This document shows positions 10,931-22,835 of a DNA stretch of 64,000 bases, piece after piece. The notes below the pieces were generated by a model. That model had not been told where the DNA came from, did no database searches, and was given only the letters and a program-made list of their open reading frames with translations. The position numbers and the translations under genes were made by a program. The stretch spans positions 31,788,501 through 31,852,500 of the forward strand of contig NC_080577.1 in NCBI RefSeq assembly GCF_029962835.1, written 5' to 3'. The first letter of the stretch is position 1, and every line of letters begins with the position of its first letter. This DNA is from Magnolia sinica (Eukaryota > Streptophyta > Magnoliopsida > Magnoliales > Magnoliaceae).

Positions 10931-13072
10931 ACACACAATGGGTGTCCCATCCCATCTCTTCCGTATGGTTTTGCATATATAAGTTTTATCCTATTTGGCT
11001 TGAAATTTGGTTGTTGGTAAAATGTATATGATGCTGGACATGCTAGAGTCTAGAATCTAATGCGGCTTTATTCGAACCTAACACCTTTGACCCTAATGCC
11101 AAGATAGACAAAGAGACGGATGATGGCCGTCTATGACCAAGAAGTTTATAGTTTGATCATCTATTCAACCACCCATGATAGAGACCAGGTGATTCGCGTA
11201 TAGAATGGTTCATCCTTTTAATGATTTATATTTACCTTTCTATTGTAAGGACTTTTTCTCATCGTAATAGTAGAGATTAACTAATTAAATCAATGTGAGA
11301 ATAAAACGTAAGAAATTACATTTATAAAAGATAAACGCTTACAAAAGAGAAAAGCTCTGCCAATCCAACGACTACAGCGTAGATGGTGATGTCTTAAATC
11401 TAAGGTCTTTTTGGTCCAATGGCTCGGGTGTAGACGATGGGAATTACACTAAAAAGAAAAATAAAAAGGGTCCAGCATAACAATGTACACGAATTGGATT
11501 ATACTAAAAGTGAAACTAAGAGCTAAACTATATATGAGAAGCAATGTCGCACTTTGGAGTTGTGTTGGGTTAATCTGGCGAGGGGTAGAAGCTCTTCAAT
11601 CTTCATCTTATTTATAAAAATTTTAGGCGGTAGCTAGAGAGAGATCTTTGTAGCCACTCATCACGTTTACTGATGTGGAAATAACCATCTGGGCCTATAA
11701 ATGGTTGTGACTTAGTATACAAAGCCATGTGTGCTAGTCGTCATAACGCCACGTGAAGATGATCGTTATTGTGCGTTGTGAAAATCGACTAATTTAGCGT
11801 TGCTTCAGAACTCCTTAAGCAGTTTCAGTGATAAGAGTTTCTTATGTACAATGTTATGGTGCATTAACCAAATTTGTCACTAGCTATTGCAGTTCAATCA
11901 AACATGAGACCATATGTGTTAACAAACGACCTGTATTTCGTCAAACATGCACAATTAAGATAGTGTCAGGTGTGTCAAACTCATACTCGACTTGAGTTTG
12001 ATTGAACGCTAGCAATCCCAAGTGCCAAATTAACCATAGGATTAGACCCTTGAAGGTTAACTTGGCTGTCTAGCCATCAATGTACAACAATCGGGTGATT
12101 TAAAAGGGGGGTTAGTGCTTCTAAATGGGATTTTTTTACCTTTAGCTAAGGACTTTTCTTTCAACGGTAATTGTGGTCCTCAGTTTTCTCAGTAATGCAA
12201 TAATGGATGAAAAGAGTTAAAAATAAAGACTTATCGTTGGTTTTATTACTTTGGAATTAAGAACAGTATAATTAACGAGAACATAAAATAAGTAGAGAAA
12301 AATAAAAGATAAATACATGCAATCCTCTACATGAACAAACCTCTACATGAACAAACAATTGAGGCAAATGGTCAACAGGATGTGACCGGCTGATCTTCCA
12401 AGTATGGACTCAATTAATTGAGGATCCAACAATGGTAATCTTGGATATTTAAACTACTCATAGGTGTACTACATCAATGGTGCTAGACATTAGCGACCTA
12501 AGGTATGCTAAACACCTGACTTTCTTAAGTGAGGCTGGACAAAAGTAGAGGTCTTAAGGATAAAACCAAGATAAGACAACATTATGATGTAAAAGAGGTT
12601 GTGTAATGGCTCGGTTTGTGTCTCGAGTTGTTCATCGTGTGCTCCTATATATATGGAGAGTTTGATGCATTTGTAAATGTCCGATCTCCTCCAAATCTCC
12701 TTGTACTGAGAAGACACACAATTGAACTAAGACTCCCATTCTAGGAGCGGCTTCGGCCACGTCCTGGGATTCTTCAGGGCGTTGGCTGCATCAGGGATCG
12801 ACTTAGATTGGATCATCAGAGTTTCCCAGGGGTAGAGACGAAACATAAGATCCATTGCCTGAACCTCACTCACATCCGTTCAAGGGGAAAACACTGGGCC
12901 CAAACACATGTAATTGCCTAGAGGCAATTCAAATACTGTCTTCTCGACACACTTGTAGATAAGAGCATCCATCACAACCATTAGATCGGTCAGGTTGAAG
13001 GTGGGAGCAAATGAAGAAGGGGCAGTCATTGTTGAAGATCGGATGAAGGGAATGGAGTTTTCAAAAGAGGAA
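10931..13072. other. Non-coding stretch without recognised gene
   Basis: There is no long ORF with protein-like character. Parts such as 12100-12330 and 12730-13070 look like decayed retroelement sequence, but I cannot assign them. Confidence 0.4.
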
Positions 13073-13077
13073 GTTTG

Positions 13078-15331
13078 TGTTCACTCCCCAAGTATAGGGT
13101 TGTGATGTAGTAATAAACTCGGTAAGACCGAGGTCGAATCCACAGGGACTGAAACTTGTACGTTATCTGAAACCAAGTAGAACTAGAACTAGACTAAGAT
13201 GCTATCTAAATCAAATAAAACTTAGGGAATAATTTGTGGAATAATTATCTAAAACTTAAGTAATTCAAAGGAAGGAAAACTAGGGATTCAGAGGATCCAC
13301 TCGTAGAGATCAGGGAGATCTTTTGCCTGCATCAGGAATCATGGAAATCAAACTGAACTTACTTGATCTGGTTTTCAAGAGATGAAAGGTGTATGAATTA
13401 GAATGGATTCCATCACCAAACCATGCCCAGGAGACAAAGCAAACAACAGAATTAATCTAATTACCAATCAATCAACATGCCATGAAAGTTAGAAAGAGTA
13501 CCGTCATCCGACCATGCCCATGAGACGATGGTGAACAATAGGGCTTCGACTTCATAAACATGAAAAGGAGAAAAGGAACATGCTCAAAGCTATCACGGAC
13601 CCATTGTAATTTCAGTCACAATGGACCATTAAAGACTAGAAAAATATTCCTTTAATAATCAAATATATCAAATTCGGTTTATGAATTAAAGACACACAGG
13701 TAAAATCTCCCATCTCACTACAGCGTCACCTCTTAGCCCTAGCTAAGAGGTTTAGCCACACATGAAGGGGCTAAGTCTTAAAAAATAAAAGAAATATCAA
13801 GGAAGAGAAGAAGAAAAAAAATCAGGCTGCGTCACTTCTCTCTCTCCATTCCTTAGCTTTTTCTTCTTTTCTCCTTCTTTCTTTCTGTTCCTTCAAAGCC
13901 AAGCTCCTCCTCCAGCCACATCCAGCTTCTCCTTCCCGTGCTGCCAACAGTTTCCAGCCACGCCCTGTCTTGAATGCTCCTTGTCACGTTCCAGCGGACC
14001 TCCCTCTAAAACCTCTCTAGCCGCAGAAAACCCACCTGCTGCCTCCCTGCCAAACTCTTCCTTCTCTCTCTTTATAGGTGCTAGGGGCTGTGCAGGAGAG
14101 GCCTGGCCGGATTGCGAAATCCTTCACGGCAGAGTCCTTGCAGAACTCTGCTTCTGCAACAGGAGACGCTTAACTGATTACGTTTGGACTCAGTTTGCGA
14201 GGAGGAGTCTTCCCCTCTTTGAAATCTGCCAGCGTGGCGAGTGTAAGCACCCCTTGTATGATCAAATGGACGGCTTGGATTGCTGATCCGTTCACGGACG
14301 GCGACCCGCAACTTCCGGTTTTCCCGGACGCGCGTAAGGCGTACGCAGAGGCGCTGACGTGTTCGGTGGGCCCCACAGAGGTGTTTTCGAGGAAATCCAC
14401 CCCATCCATTAGATTGCCCTCGAAATTTCGGTCAGAAACGGATGGTTTTTCATGTCCATTGGCTTAGAATCAGAGAAGAAATCATTCAAACATCAATTTA
14501 AACGTTGCAGGGCAGTCCACTTATGGCCTCTGTATCGCACACGTGTGCTTGCATGGATCCAAAATTTCAGCATGGGTTTGAAGATTTCATGGCCCTCTAC
14601 AAGATGGACGGCTTAGATCATCCACTGGGATAATGTGTGGGGCCCACTAGCGTCCGAAAAAATGGACGCCGTCCGTCCGTTATACAGCGCTTAAAACAGA
14701 AATTTCTGTTTTGGAAGAAGACGCGGGTCAGCGCTGCTGACCCGCCTAAGTTGGTTCGATGCACCGCGGACGTGTATAGCTTATGTACACACACTGTGTA
14801 AACGGGGCCCATTGTGATGTTCCTACAAAATCCAAACCATCCATTTGTTTCCTCATCTTATTTAAACCGCCGAGACCAAAGTTGAGACAGTTCCAGATAT
14901 CAGGTGGGCCCAGAATCAACAGTTTATGGGCTGATCTGTCAGTTGGGGTACTTCCATAGTGATCCAAGGGCTGAAATTTGATATGTACGGTTAATTTATG
15001 ACCCTCAGGCCATGTATAAATTTTTGAGCCAATCAGATGGCGAGAACTATATGATCTTGCATTTTTTATCAATTTCGGGCCTCTTTAATGTGAATGGCCT
15101 GATTTCCTCGGATCTTTGATGCATAATTCCATCGATCTTCGTCCCCTGGAGTCCGTCCCTTGCCTTGGGTATCATCAGAGCGTTAAATCCATGGTTTAAG
15201 CACCCTTTTTCAGTTCATGCTTGTAAATATACTCTGCATCACAAATACAATTAAATCCGGCTATTAAACGGTATCATGCTTGTAAATCCATGAAATAAAT
15301 GGGTCTGATATGCAATATTTGACCCTCAACA
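13078..15331 (-). mobile_element. Solo LTR of a Ty3/gypsy-type element with 5-bp target duplication
   Basis: The unit is bounded by TGTTCACTCCCC on the left and GACCCTCAACA on the right (TGTT...AACA). Perfect 5-bp duplications GTTTG flank it at 13073-13077 and 15332-15336. Read on the minus strand it starts TGTTGAGGGTCAAATATTGC and ends with a CCTGTGGATTCGACC-type segment, which I associate with LTR ends of plant Tat/Athila-like gypsy elements. No internal domain is present, so it is a solo LTR of 2254 bp, left by recombination. Foldback-family motifs near 14240-15070 suggest older insertions within it. Confidence 0.8.
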
Positions 15332-15336
15332 GTTTG

Positions 15337-15619
15337 GAGCATGAAGATGAAGTGAACATGAGAATGGAGTTTGAAACAACACTTATATTGGTCGAAAGAA
15401 TGAAGCATTTATTAGGGCATCATTACAATTTTGTTAAAACCAACATGGATACACATGTCAGCACGAGGTTCCTCATTCACCTCGATAAGACGCGACCGTT
15501 ACTGACGTATCACAACAAATTGGCCAAAGATAGTTAGCCTTTTAGCGATGCGTGTACGCAATTAATGCGTTACTTATGAGCGATTGTACGTCACTATCAC
15601 CTTTATACCGAAGGAATAG
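15337..15619 (+). other. Short unassigned stretch
   Basis: An open frame of about 70 codons reads through here, continuing the sequence interrupted by the solo LTR at 13077. I recognise no domain. It may be the decayed internal part of the element whose LTR-like sequence begins at 15620. Confidence 0.35.
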
Positions 15620-16482
15620 TGATGTGGGGGACAAATGTGCATCCCCATTATTGTCATACCCTATTACGACCAATTAGAGGGAGTTACGTGTGATTTGTAC
15701 ATATATGCATATCGTGTTCAGAGATCTGCAGATATGTGCGGAGGAATTTTCTCGTTAAGTATATCCATGGCGTATTAGGTGGTGTCGTGTGCTACCAAAG
15801 CGGCTGATAGAGAAACTATCATGCTCAAACAGTTACATGACGGGTGGTAAGAGTGGCAAGAACGTGTGAAGCATTCAGAGAGTAGTAATGGTGAACGATT
15901 ATGGTTACCATTGGAATGTGAGAAGGATCCAAAATAGTTGGATCAAAGCTATAAATAACAAAGCAAATTAAGAAGAAAGATTATCTTATACCAACCAAAA
16001 CAAAGCAAACTTATCTTTCAATTATCATGTCAATTTATATTTCTTAGTGTAATCATTTACTTATCTTGTTAAGCAAGTTACATTTCATAGTGTAATCTTT
16101 ACTTTTCAAGCCTGTTGTTTTACATTCCGTAGTGTAATCCATAACAGTAATCGAGTAGTACTAGTTGATAATGTTTTAAATGTAATTTGAGGTTATGCTA
16201 GTATGCCGAACTTAATTCATCCATCGAAAGAGGCAGTTCTTCATGACCGACTGTAAGAATCTCTTTCCATTTCATTCGAATTTGTATTGAAAAGTCCACT
16301 CGTACAGAAGGCAAAGGCGCAACCCATCATCAGAGGATGAACCCTACCCTCTAAATATCGCCTGATCGGATTTTACACATCGAGCAAGTTGCTGAATAGG
16401 CGACCGATCTCGGTCATACACTATGTGTCTGCCTATATTGGCACTTAGGGTCATTGTTGTTCGGTTTGAATTGAAGCCGCAA
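15620..16482 (+). repeat. Probable gypsy-type LTR followed by a PBS-like sequence
   Basis: It begins TGATGTGGGGGACAAATG, a start common in plant gypsy LTRs. A TATAAATA sits near 15950. It ends near GCAATTTCA and is followed by TTTTGGCACGCCCGTG, which resembles the sequence after such LTRs. I found no partner LTR and no TSD. Confidence 0.5.
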
Positions 16483-16867
16483 TTTCAATTTTGGCACGCC
16501 CGTGCACCCAGTGCAAAAAACAACAACAACATAAGGACAATGCATTTATATTTTAAAAATAAAATGACTTAACATGAGTTTGCAAACACATGTATTTTTT
16601 TTTATATATATACTCAAACATATGGAAATGTTCTCTTACACTTTAGATCATCTCTCTTGTTGTCATCAACTTATCTCATTGAATTGCCTTCACTATAATC
16701 AGAGCATGCATGCTGGCCTCACATAATCAATTATCTCCAATCTTTCACAAGTGTGTTATGCTATGTTAGAGCATGCATCCATATAAACCCTTGGATCAAT
16801 CATCATCCAACCATCCAGTGACTTCGAAAGTGGAGTACATGAAAGATATCCCTGGCGACAAGCTTTG
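16483..16867. other. Non-coding stretch
   Basis: AT-rich sequence after the PBS-like site. I see no gene and no domain. Confidence 0.4.
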
Positions 16868-17265
16868 GAGGGACCCACAGTAATGTAAATGTTTTATATC
16901 TACGCCATTCATTTATTTTGCAAGATCATTTTAAGGCACGAGTCCAACAATGAAGCACATCCAAAGCTCAAGTGGATCACTCCAAAGGAAACACTACACT
17001 AGGATTAATGACATGCAACATTTAAAACCTTCCAAAGGCCCGCTGTGATGATATCAATTATCCAACTTTTTTACTAGTTCATGCATGTGTAAAGGAAAGG
17101 AGTACACAAATATCAACTTCATTCAAAACTCATGTATTCTTAAGAAGTTTTCACCGATGGGCTTTCAATGTGCTTTAATTTTGGTGTCATGCCCTAAAAT
17201 GAGCTGGCAAGATGGATGAGTGGCATAGATAAAACACATACATTACGGTGGCCCTACAATGTGGA
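16868..17265 (+). mobile_element. Foldback MITE, nearly full length
   Basis: The left arm (GGGACCCACAGTAATG, then ATCATTTTAAGGCACGAG) and the right arm (GTCATGCCCTAAAATGA, then ATACATTACGGTGG) are inverted copies of each other around a loop containing TTATCCAAC. No ORF. Confidence 0.7.
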
Positions 17266-17268
17266 AGC

Positions 17269-17829
17269 AACTTGCATATGGCCTGGCCATAGGAAGTTCG
17301 TGTGGGTGAAAGCTATATCGGGTCCACATAGATGCCCATGACAAATCCGCTCCATCCATTAGTTTCTTAAGACTACAAGAGGACATGAATCCAAAAATTA
17401 CACAAATCCAAAACTCAGGTGAGCCACACTGCACAAAATAATTGGGATTGAATGCTCACTATTAGAAACTTTTGTCAAGCCATGGAAAATTTATATTAGG
17501 ATGATATTTGTGCCCACAAATTATATAAGCGTTAATAACCCTATAAACGGTTTGGATGAGATATAAACATCATGGTCTAATGGTTTGGATATCATATAAA
17601 CACCATGGGCTCTAGGAAGGTTTCGATGGTGAAAATTTCATTTTCTCACTATTTCGTGTGGTGTGGCCCACTTGATTTTTGAATTTGCCCAAGTTTTGGA
17701 TAATTGTCATATTGTGATCTTAACAAATTGATGGATGGATGGAGTGAATTTGTCATGGGCGTCTTTGTGTGCTCCATGTGAGTTCCGACCATAAGAACTT
17801 CCTATGGTCAGGGGACAAGCAAGTCAGTC
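17269..17829 (+). mobile_element. Foldback MITE with clear terminal inverted repeats
   Basis: CTGGCCATAGGAAGTTC at 17283-17299 matches the inverted GAACTTCCTATGGTCAG at 17795-17811 at 16 of 17 positions. ACTTGC and GCAAGT extend the arms outwards. The middle carries the family motifs. It abuts the preceding copy, so one may have inserted at the end of the other. Confidence 0.75.
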
Positions 17830-17989
17830 CCCACATCACCTACCACTAAGAATAGCCCTAGTTGTATGGAGGTTGATTGGGGAGTGGATTGCATGTGGAT
17901 CCGTGAGTGGATTCTCATGAGGTCCATAGAGATGTTGTAAGTTAAGATATAAATGTCCAAGAGGGACGGGGGTATGAATATACTTAATT

Positions 17990-19452
17990 AATTTTTGGTA
18001 ATCAATTGCAGAAAATATAATCACAACAATGATTAATATTGAAATCTTGATTTCAATTGAGTCGTAGGACAACCTTCACCTAAAATCTTAGGTATGACAA
18101 CTTATTTCATGACGTCCTTGATATCAATAGTTTAATATGATAAAAACAAGAATACGATTATCAATCACCACAATACACATACAATTATAATGGTTCAGTG
18201 TTTAACACACACCTACTCCACTCCCAAAATTACTACTACATGTGATTTTGGCTTTCCACTATTTTCAAGGTTTTTATAGGCTAACTTCAATAACCTCTTA
18301 CAATTTTTGTAATTTTCACAGGCTTATCACAACAAAACCTTAAGTGATTTTCACAGGCTTATCACTCCTCAACTCAATGAAATTTTTGGGCAATATCAAC
18401 GAACCCAAACTAAAAATAATTTACTGAAATTAAAAACTCATCTTCTTGAAGACATAAGTCGAAGCGAAGATATTGATGAAGCTTTCGAAGTCGAAGCTTC
18501 AGTAGATGCAACAATCATTTTTCTTAGATGAAGATGAGCCAATGTATGCACAACCAATAAGGATTTAGGGATATATGATTTTTCAAATAATAAAACCCTA
18601 AAAGTTGTAGATTCAATACTCTAATATCAAGTTGAGTATAATGCATTCTCTAATTGAATTAATCACTGCTTGAGAAGATAATTGAATAAATTACAAAAAT
18701 AATATAAGAATGACAATGCAAATAGCTTGAAAAAGAATAGGATTTCTCTATTTTGATTTTAAAAATTCTCTCTCTCTCTCTCTCTCTCTCTTTCGTACTT
18801 TGAAACAGTGATATGACCTCTATTTATAGCTAAAGATATAGATCTTTGATTAGCCTATGAATCCCTTCGGCCAGTTGGAGTTTCTCGATTATGTTCTAAC
18901 ATTTATCAGATTTCATGGGATTTGATTTTGAAACAAACTTAGGTTGGCCTGAGACAAACTTTGGCTGGCCAGAGATAGCTTCGGTTGGCTGGAGACAAGG
19001 TTTGACTGACCTAAGTTTTCGGGAAATAAAAAATATGTATTACTATAAACTTGACTTGGGTTACTCTTAGGCTGACCCGAGCTACTTTGGCTGGCCGAAG
19101 TTCCATCAAAATTAAAGTTATTGGTTGCTGGAAACTTGACGTAGGCTGATCTCGGGCTGACCCGAGATGGTTCGGCTGGCCCGAGATGGTTCGGCTAGCC
19201 GAATGAAGGGTTGGGCTGGTCGAACACCCTTGAATTTTCACGTAAAAATGCCATAAGATAAATTGTAGAAAACCATTAAGATGTACTTCATCCTAGAGTC
19301 ATTCATAAGGTCTTCTTTACCTGTAGGTTGTCATACGAATGAGTCTTCTCTTAAAATCCTTTCGAGCCTTCACGCTATAGTTTTGAAATGTCAAAGAGAG
19401 ATGAAGTGTGCTTGAATTCCATACCCTATAATTTTGTCTACAAAATTTAACA
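17990..19452 (-). repeat. Probable Ty1/copia LTR, minus orientation
   Basis: On the minus strand it starts TGTTAAATTTTGTAGACAAA at 19452, a start typical of plant copia LTRs. A TATA box lies at 18828-18821 (TATAAATA on the minus strand), then a CT-repeat at 18769-18793. The left boundary is approximate. I see no PBS or coding part, so it may be a solo LTR, but no target duplication is evident. Its upstream part, 18864-19203, is dense in palindromes. Confidence 0.55.
18864..19203 (-). promoter_or_regulatory. Palindrome cluster upstream of an LTR TATA box
   Basis: About ten variants of TTCGGCTGGCCGAA occur. TTCGGCTAGCCGAA at 19190-19203 is a perfect 14-bp palindrome and CTCGGGCTGACCCGAG at 19151-19166 a near-perfect one. 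The cluster starts about 40 bp upstream of the minus-strand TATAAATA. Confidence 0.65.
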
Positions 19453-19479
19453 ACCTACTTGTGTGCTTAAAACATTAGT

Positions 19480-19871
19480 ACTAACGGATGTCTGTGACAA
19501 ATTCACTCTGTTCATTTATTTCAAAAGACCATAATAAGACATGATTCTAAAAATCAGGTAGATCCAAAACATTAGCAGTGATAAACGTTTTGTATGAGAT
19601 GATATTTATTCGTACAACTCATCTAATTGGTAATAAATGTATTAACAGTTTGGATGGCATATAAACATCATGGTTAGCTCTATGAAGGTTTCAATGGTAG
19701 GCATTGTTGTTTCCACTATTTTGTTAGTGTGGCCCACCCGAGTTTTGGATTTTCCTAATTTTTAGAATCATATTCTATTGTGGTTTTTAAAAATAAATGG
19801 ATGAAGTGAATTTGTATGAACATCTCCGTGGACCCCAGTGAGCTCGGACAAAGAGATGTGTTAATGCCAGT
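19480..19871 (+). repeat. Foldback MITE copy, target of a later hAT-like insertion
   Basis: Family motifs are ATTCACTCTGTTCATT, GTAGATCCAAAAC, GGATGGCATATAAACATC, GTGTGGCCCACC and CCGTGGACCCC. The copy is followed by the hAT-like MITE at 19872. Confidence 0.55.
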
Positions 19872-20424
19872 TAGAGTTGGGCACAAGACGACTTGATTCG
19901 TGGACTCGACTCGTCCGACTCGTTCAGACCCGACTCAACTCGAATCGAGTGGGTAAGTCAATCCGAACCGAGTAGACTTCATCTAATCCGAACTCAAACT
20001 GAGTCAAGTTCAGATCACCTAATAATTCGACTCAACTCGACCAGAAATTTGGCTCGGTACTAACTTGACTCGATCCGAAACCCGACTCCTACATTTAAAA
20101 AAAAAATAGATTTGACGTTTCAGATTTGAAATGCCGTGTAGTTGATGGAGAGACTACAATTCTAGTAGGTGCACCTAGGTTCTGAGTCGTGATTTCAGCC
20201 CAGGGATCCTCGCCGCACTTGACCTGACTTGGTGCTCATTTGACTAAGTTAGTGATTGGGTCGGACATAGTACGGGTTAGTTCAGGCAAGACCTAAACTC
20301 GAATTGGGTCAAGCATGTTAGACTTGGTACCGAGTTGGGTCAAGTTCAAGTCAGATATATTTAAAAATTAGGTCAAGTCAGGTCAACCGTAACTCGTTCC
20401 GACTTGACTCGATACCCAACTTTA
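19872..20424 (+). mobile_element. hAT-like MITE (AGAGTTGGGC family), copy 1
   Basis: Ends are TAGAGTTGGGCAC and, inverted, TAAAGTTGGGTATCGAG. Candidate 8-bp duplications ATGCCAGT (19864-19871) and TTGCTAGT (20425-20432) agree at 6 of 8 positions. The interior is rich in GACTCGA and GGGTCAAG. No ORF. Confidence 0.65.
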
Positions 20425-20508
20425 TTGCTAGTGGATGTGTGGGGTTGATAGAGATGTGCATGATACTTCATAACTTGATTTGAAAGACGGTAATAATAGT
20501 TTAAAAAC

Positions 20509-21356
20509 TAGAGTTGGGCATCGAGTCGAGTCGGACCAGATTGGATCCAACTCGACTCAGTCCGAAATTTCCATGGCCTGACCCGAATTTGATTCGATCT
20601 GGGACCAAGTCCGGGTCACTTGCCTCGATCCGATCTGGTCAATTGTTGGCTTGATCCGATCTGAGTCTGACTCAGTTAGGGAAATCGAGTCGGATCGGAT
20701 TGGGTACGGTTCGGATCGGTCCTGATGTTTTTTTTTTTTTTTTGGTATGGTTCCGATGAGCCATGGCCGGCTGACGAGCCATGACTGCATAGCGAGCCAG
20801 TGCGGTCCACCAGCGAGGCAGGGCGGGCAAAATACTCCAAAATATAGGATAAAATAAAAAATAAAAAATAAAAATGAAACCTATGGTACCTACCTGATCA
20901 ATGGAGAAGATGAACGATGATGGTGAGTGGGCTGGGCTACTGAGTTGGCGGATCTAAGATGGGTGTGGCACTCGTTCGGGTAGAGAAAGAGAAAGAAAAT
21001 GTTAGCGGTTTAGGGTTTGAGTTCGGGTGAAGAACGGTGATGATGAGTTGCAGGATCTAAGATAGGTGCGGGTCGTGTGGCACTTGTTCGGGTAGAGAAA
21101 GAAAAGATGAGGGATTATGGTTCGGGTGAGGGTAGCTACTGCTGGGTGAGATATGTAAAAATTAAAAAATTAAAATACTACTTATATAAAGTCGATCGGA
21201 TCGGATCGGATCGGTTTGGATTGACCATTAATCCGAACTCGATCCGATGTACGGACGGATCTGATTGGGCCAACTCGATCCGACTCGATCCCGGCCTTCG
21301 GTTCGGTTCGGATCGAGTCGGATCCGTTGGATCAGTCCTATGTCTACCCAACTCTA
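20509..21356 (+). mobile_element. hAT-like MITE (AGAGTTGGGC family), copy 2
   Basis: Ends are TAGAGTTGGGCATCGAG and, inverted, TAGAGTTGGGTAGACATAG. Flanking 8-mers TTAAAAAC (20501-20508) and CTAAAAAC (21357-21364) agree at 7 of 8. The interior is made largely of GATCGGATC-type repeats, with a T-run near 20730. Length is 848 bp and there is no transposase. Confidence 0.72.
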
Positions 21357-21364
21357 CTAAAAAC

Positions 21365-21830
21365 CATGCACATCCAAAACTCATGTGGGTTACGCTAAAT
21401 GAAATGCTGAGAATAGAAACATCCATGAGAAATGGATTTGCTTGATTTTTAGGCTATCTTATTGTGCTCTTGCAAAACAGATGGAGTGGATCAATATTAT
21501 ATTTGCGTTTTCCCTTTCATCCGGGATTTTGTGATTTTATTAACAGGTTGGATGACAAAAAAATAACGGGGGCCAGCTAGATTTCAACGGTAGATATTAT
21601 TATTTTCACTGTTTCCTGTGGTATGGTCGACTTCAGCTTTGGATATGCTACAATTTTGGTCTCAACCCTTCAAATGAGTTGCGAAGACGGATGGACGGCG
21701 TGGATAAACCACATACATTCATGGTGGGCCTGAAAGAGTTTACTCAGTACAATAAGAGCGTACTGGGTAACTCAGTACGCAATCCGAAGTCGTGGATTTG
21801 TCACGGACATCTCTATGGCCCCACACAGCC
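21365..21830 (+). repeat. Foldback MITE copy
   Basis: Motifs are CACATCCAAAACTCATG, TTAACAGGTTGGATGAC, TTTCCTGTGGTATGG, GGACGGCGTGGATAAACC and CATGGTGGGCC. It continues the copy interrupted by the hAT-like MITEs. Confidence 0.55.
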
Positions 21831-21949
21831 CAGGCACAGGAAACTCTATGAGCCCGGGGTCACAGGCAATCCACTTACCAGTTGCATGGTCGCGAGGCAA
21901 TCCGCTTCCCGCGAGTTTCCGCCACTTGGCTAATCAAACGTGAATTTCT

Positions 21950-22470
21950 GCAATACTTATTCACGGACGCGGATTTCCCGCGGAAGTGCGCAGGGAACGC
22001 AGGTGGGGCCCACTGGGATGTTTTTGAGAAATCCTCACCGTCCATCCGTTTTATGAGTTCATTTTAGGACACGTTACCAAAAATGAACCGTATAATGCTC
22101 AAGTGAACCGTATAATGCTCAAGTCGGCAGAAAATGTGATAAATGAACGTCCACAGTTAAAATATTCGTGGGGCCACAAAAGTTTTGAATCATGCTAATA
22201 TTTTTGTTTTCAGTTCATCCCAGTAGGAATATAGTTATTAACGGCATGGATGGCATGTAAACATCACTGTCGAACCTAGGAAAGTTTCAACGGTAGGACT
22301 TTCCCTAACTACCTTTTCCTTTAGTAAGACCCACTTGAGTCTTGGATCCTGTTCAAGTTTGGTCTAATCGCATAAAATTAGCTCACAAAATGGATGGACG
22401 GAGTGGATTACTGACAAACATCACGGTAGGCCCCACCTATGTTCCCAGCGCAGGAACTTCCTGCCAAAAG
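21950..22470 (+). mobile_element. Foldback MITE, both arms present
   Basis: The left arm has GTGGGGCCCACTGGGATG and CACCGTCCATCCGTTTT; the right arm has ATGGATGGACGGAGTGG and ACGGTAGGCCCCACC. GCGCAGGGAACG on the left pairs with GTTCCCAGCGCAGG on the right. Confidence 0.68.
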
Positions 22471-22502
22471 GCTTTCGCAGGAAATCCTCGTCGCTTATCC
22501 AC

Positions 22503-22835
22503 GGAACTTTTTGATGTTCGGATTTGGCATAAAAAATCAAACAGATCCAAAATCTTAAATGGTCCACACCACGGGAATAATAGGCCTGAGAATGCCCACC
22601 ATTGAAACTTTTGTGGGTCATCGTAATATCATAAGGTCGGAAACCCCAAAATATAACACTAACCAAAACTTACGCGGGCCAAGAAGGTTTCAATGGTAGG
22701 CGTCTCATCCCCAGCGTTTACTGCTGTGTGGTCCACCAGATATAGGGTCTTCTCGATTTTGGGCTCAGGTCCTTAAATGAGCGAGAGCAACTGGACGGAA
22801 CGGATGTCCCACAGACATCATTGTGGGCCACGTTT
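22503..22835 (+). repeat. Foldback MITE copy in the H2A.X upstream region
   Basis: Motifs are CAGATCCAAAATC, GGTCCACACCACGGG, CCACCATTGAAACTTTTG, GGTTTCAATGGTAGG, TGTGTGGTCCACC and CATCATTGTGGGCCACG. It ends about 130 bp before the TATA box. Confidence 0.6.

Noticed and set aside
14081-15072. Several overlapping ORFs of 60-108 codons
   Set aside because: They lie in the solo LTR and MITE sequence, on both strands at once, without protein-like conservation.
20557-21445. ORFs rich in SDR/GSD residues on both strands
   Set aside because: They are translations of the GATCGGATC repeats of a MITE.
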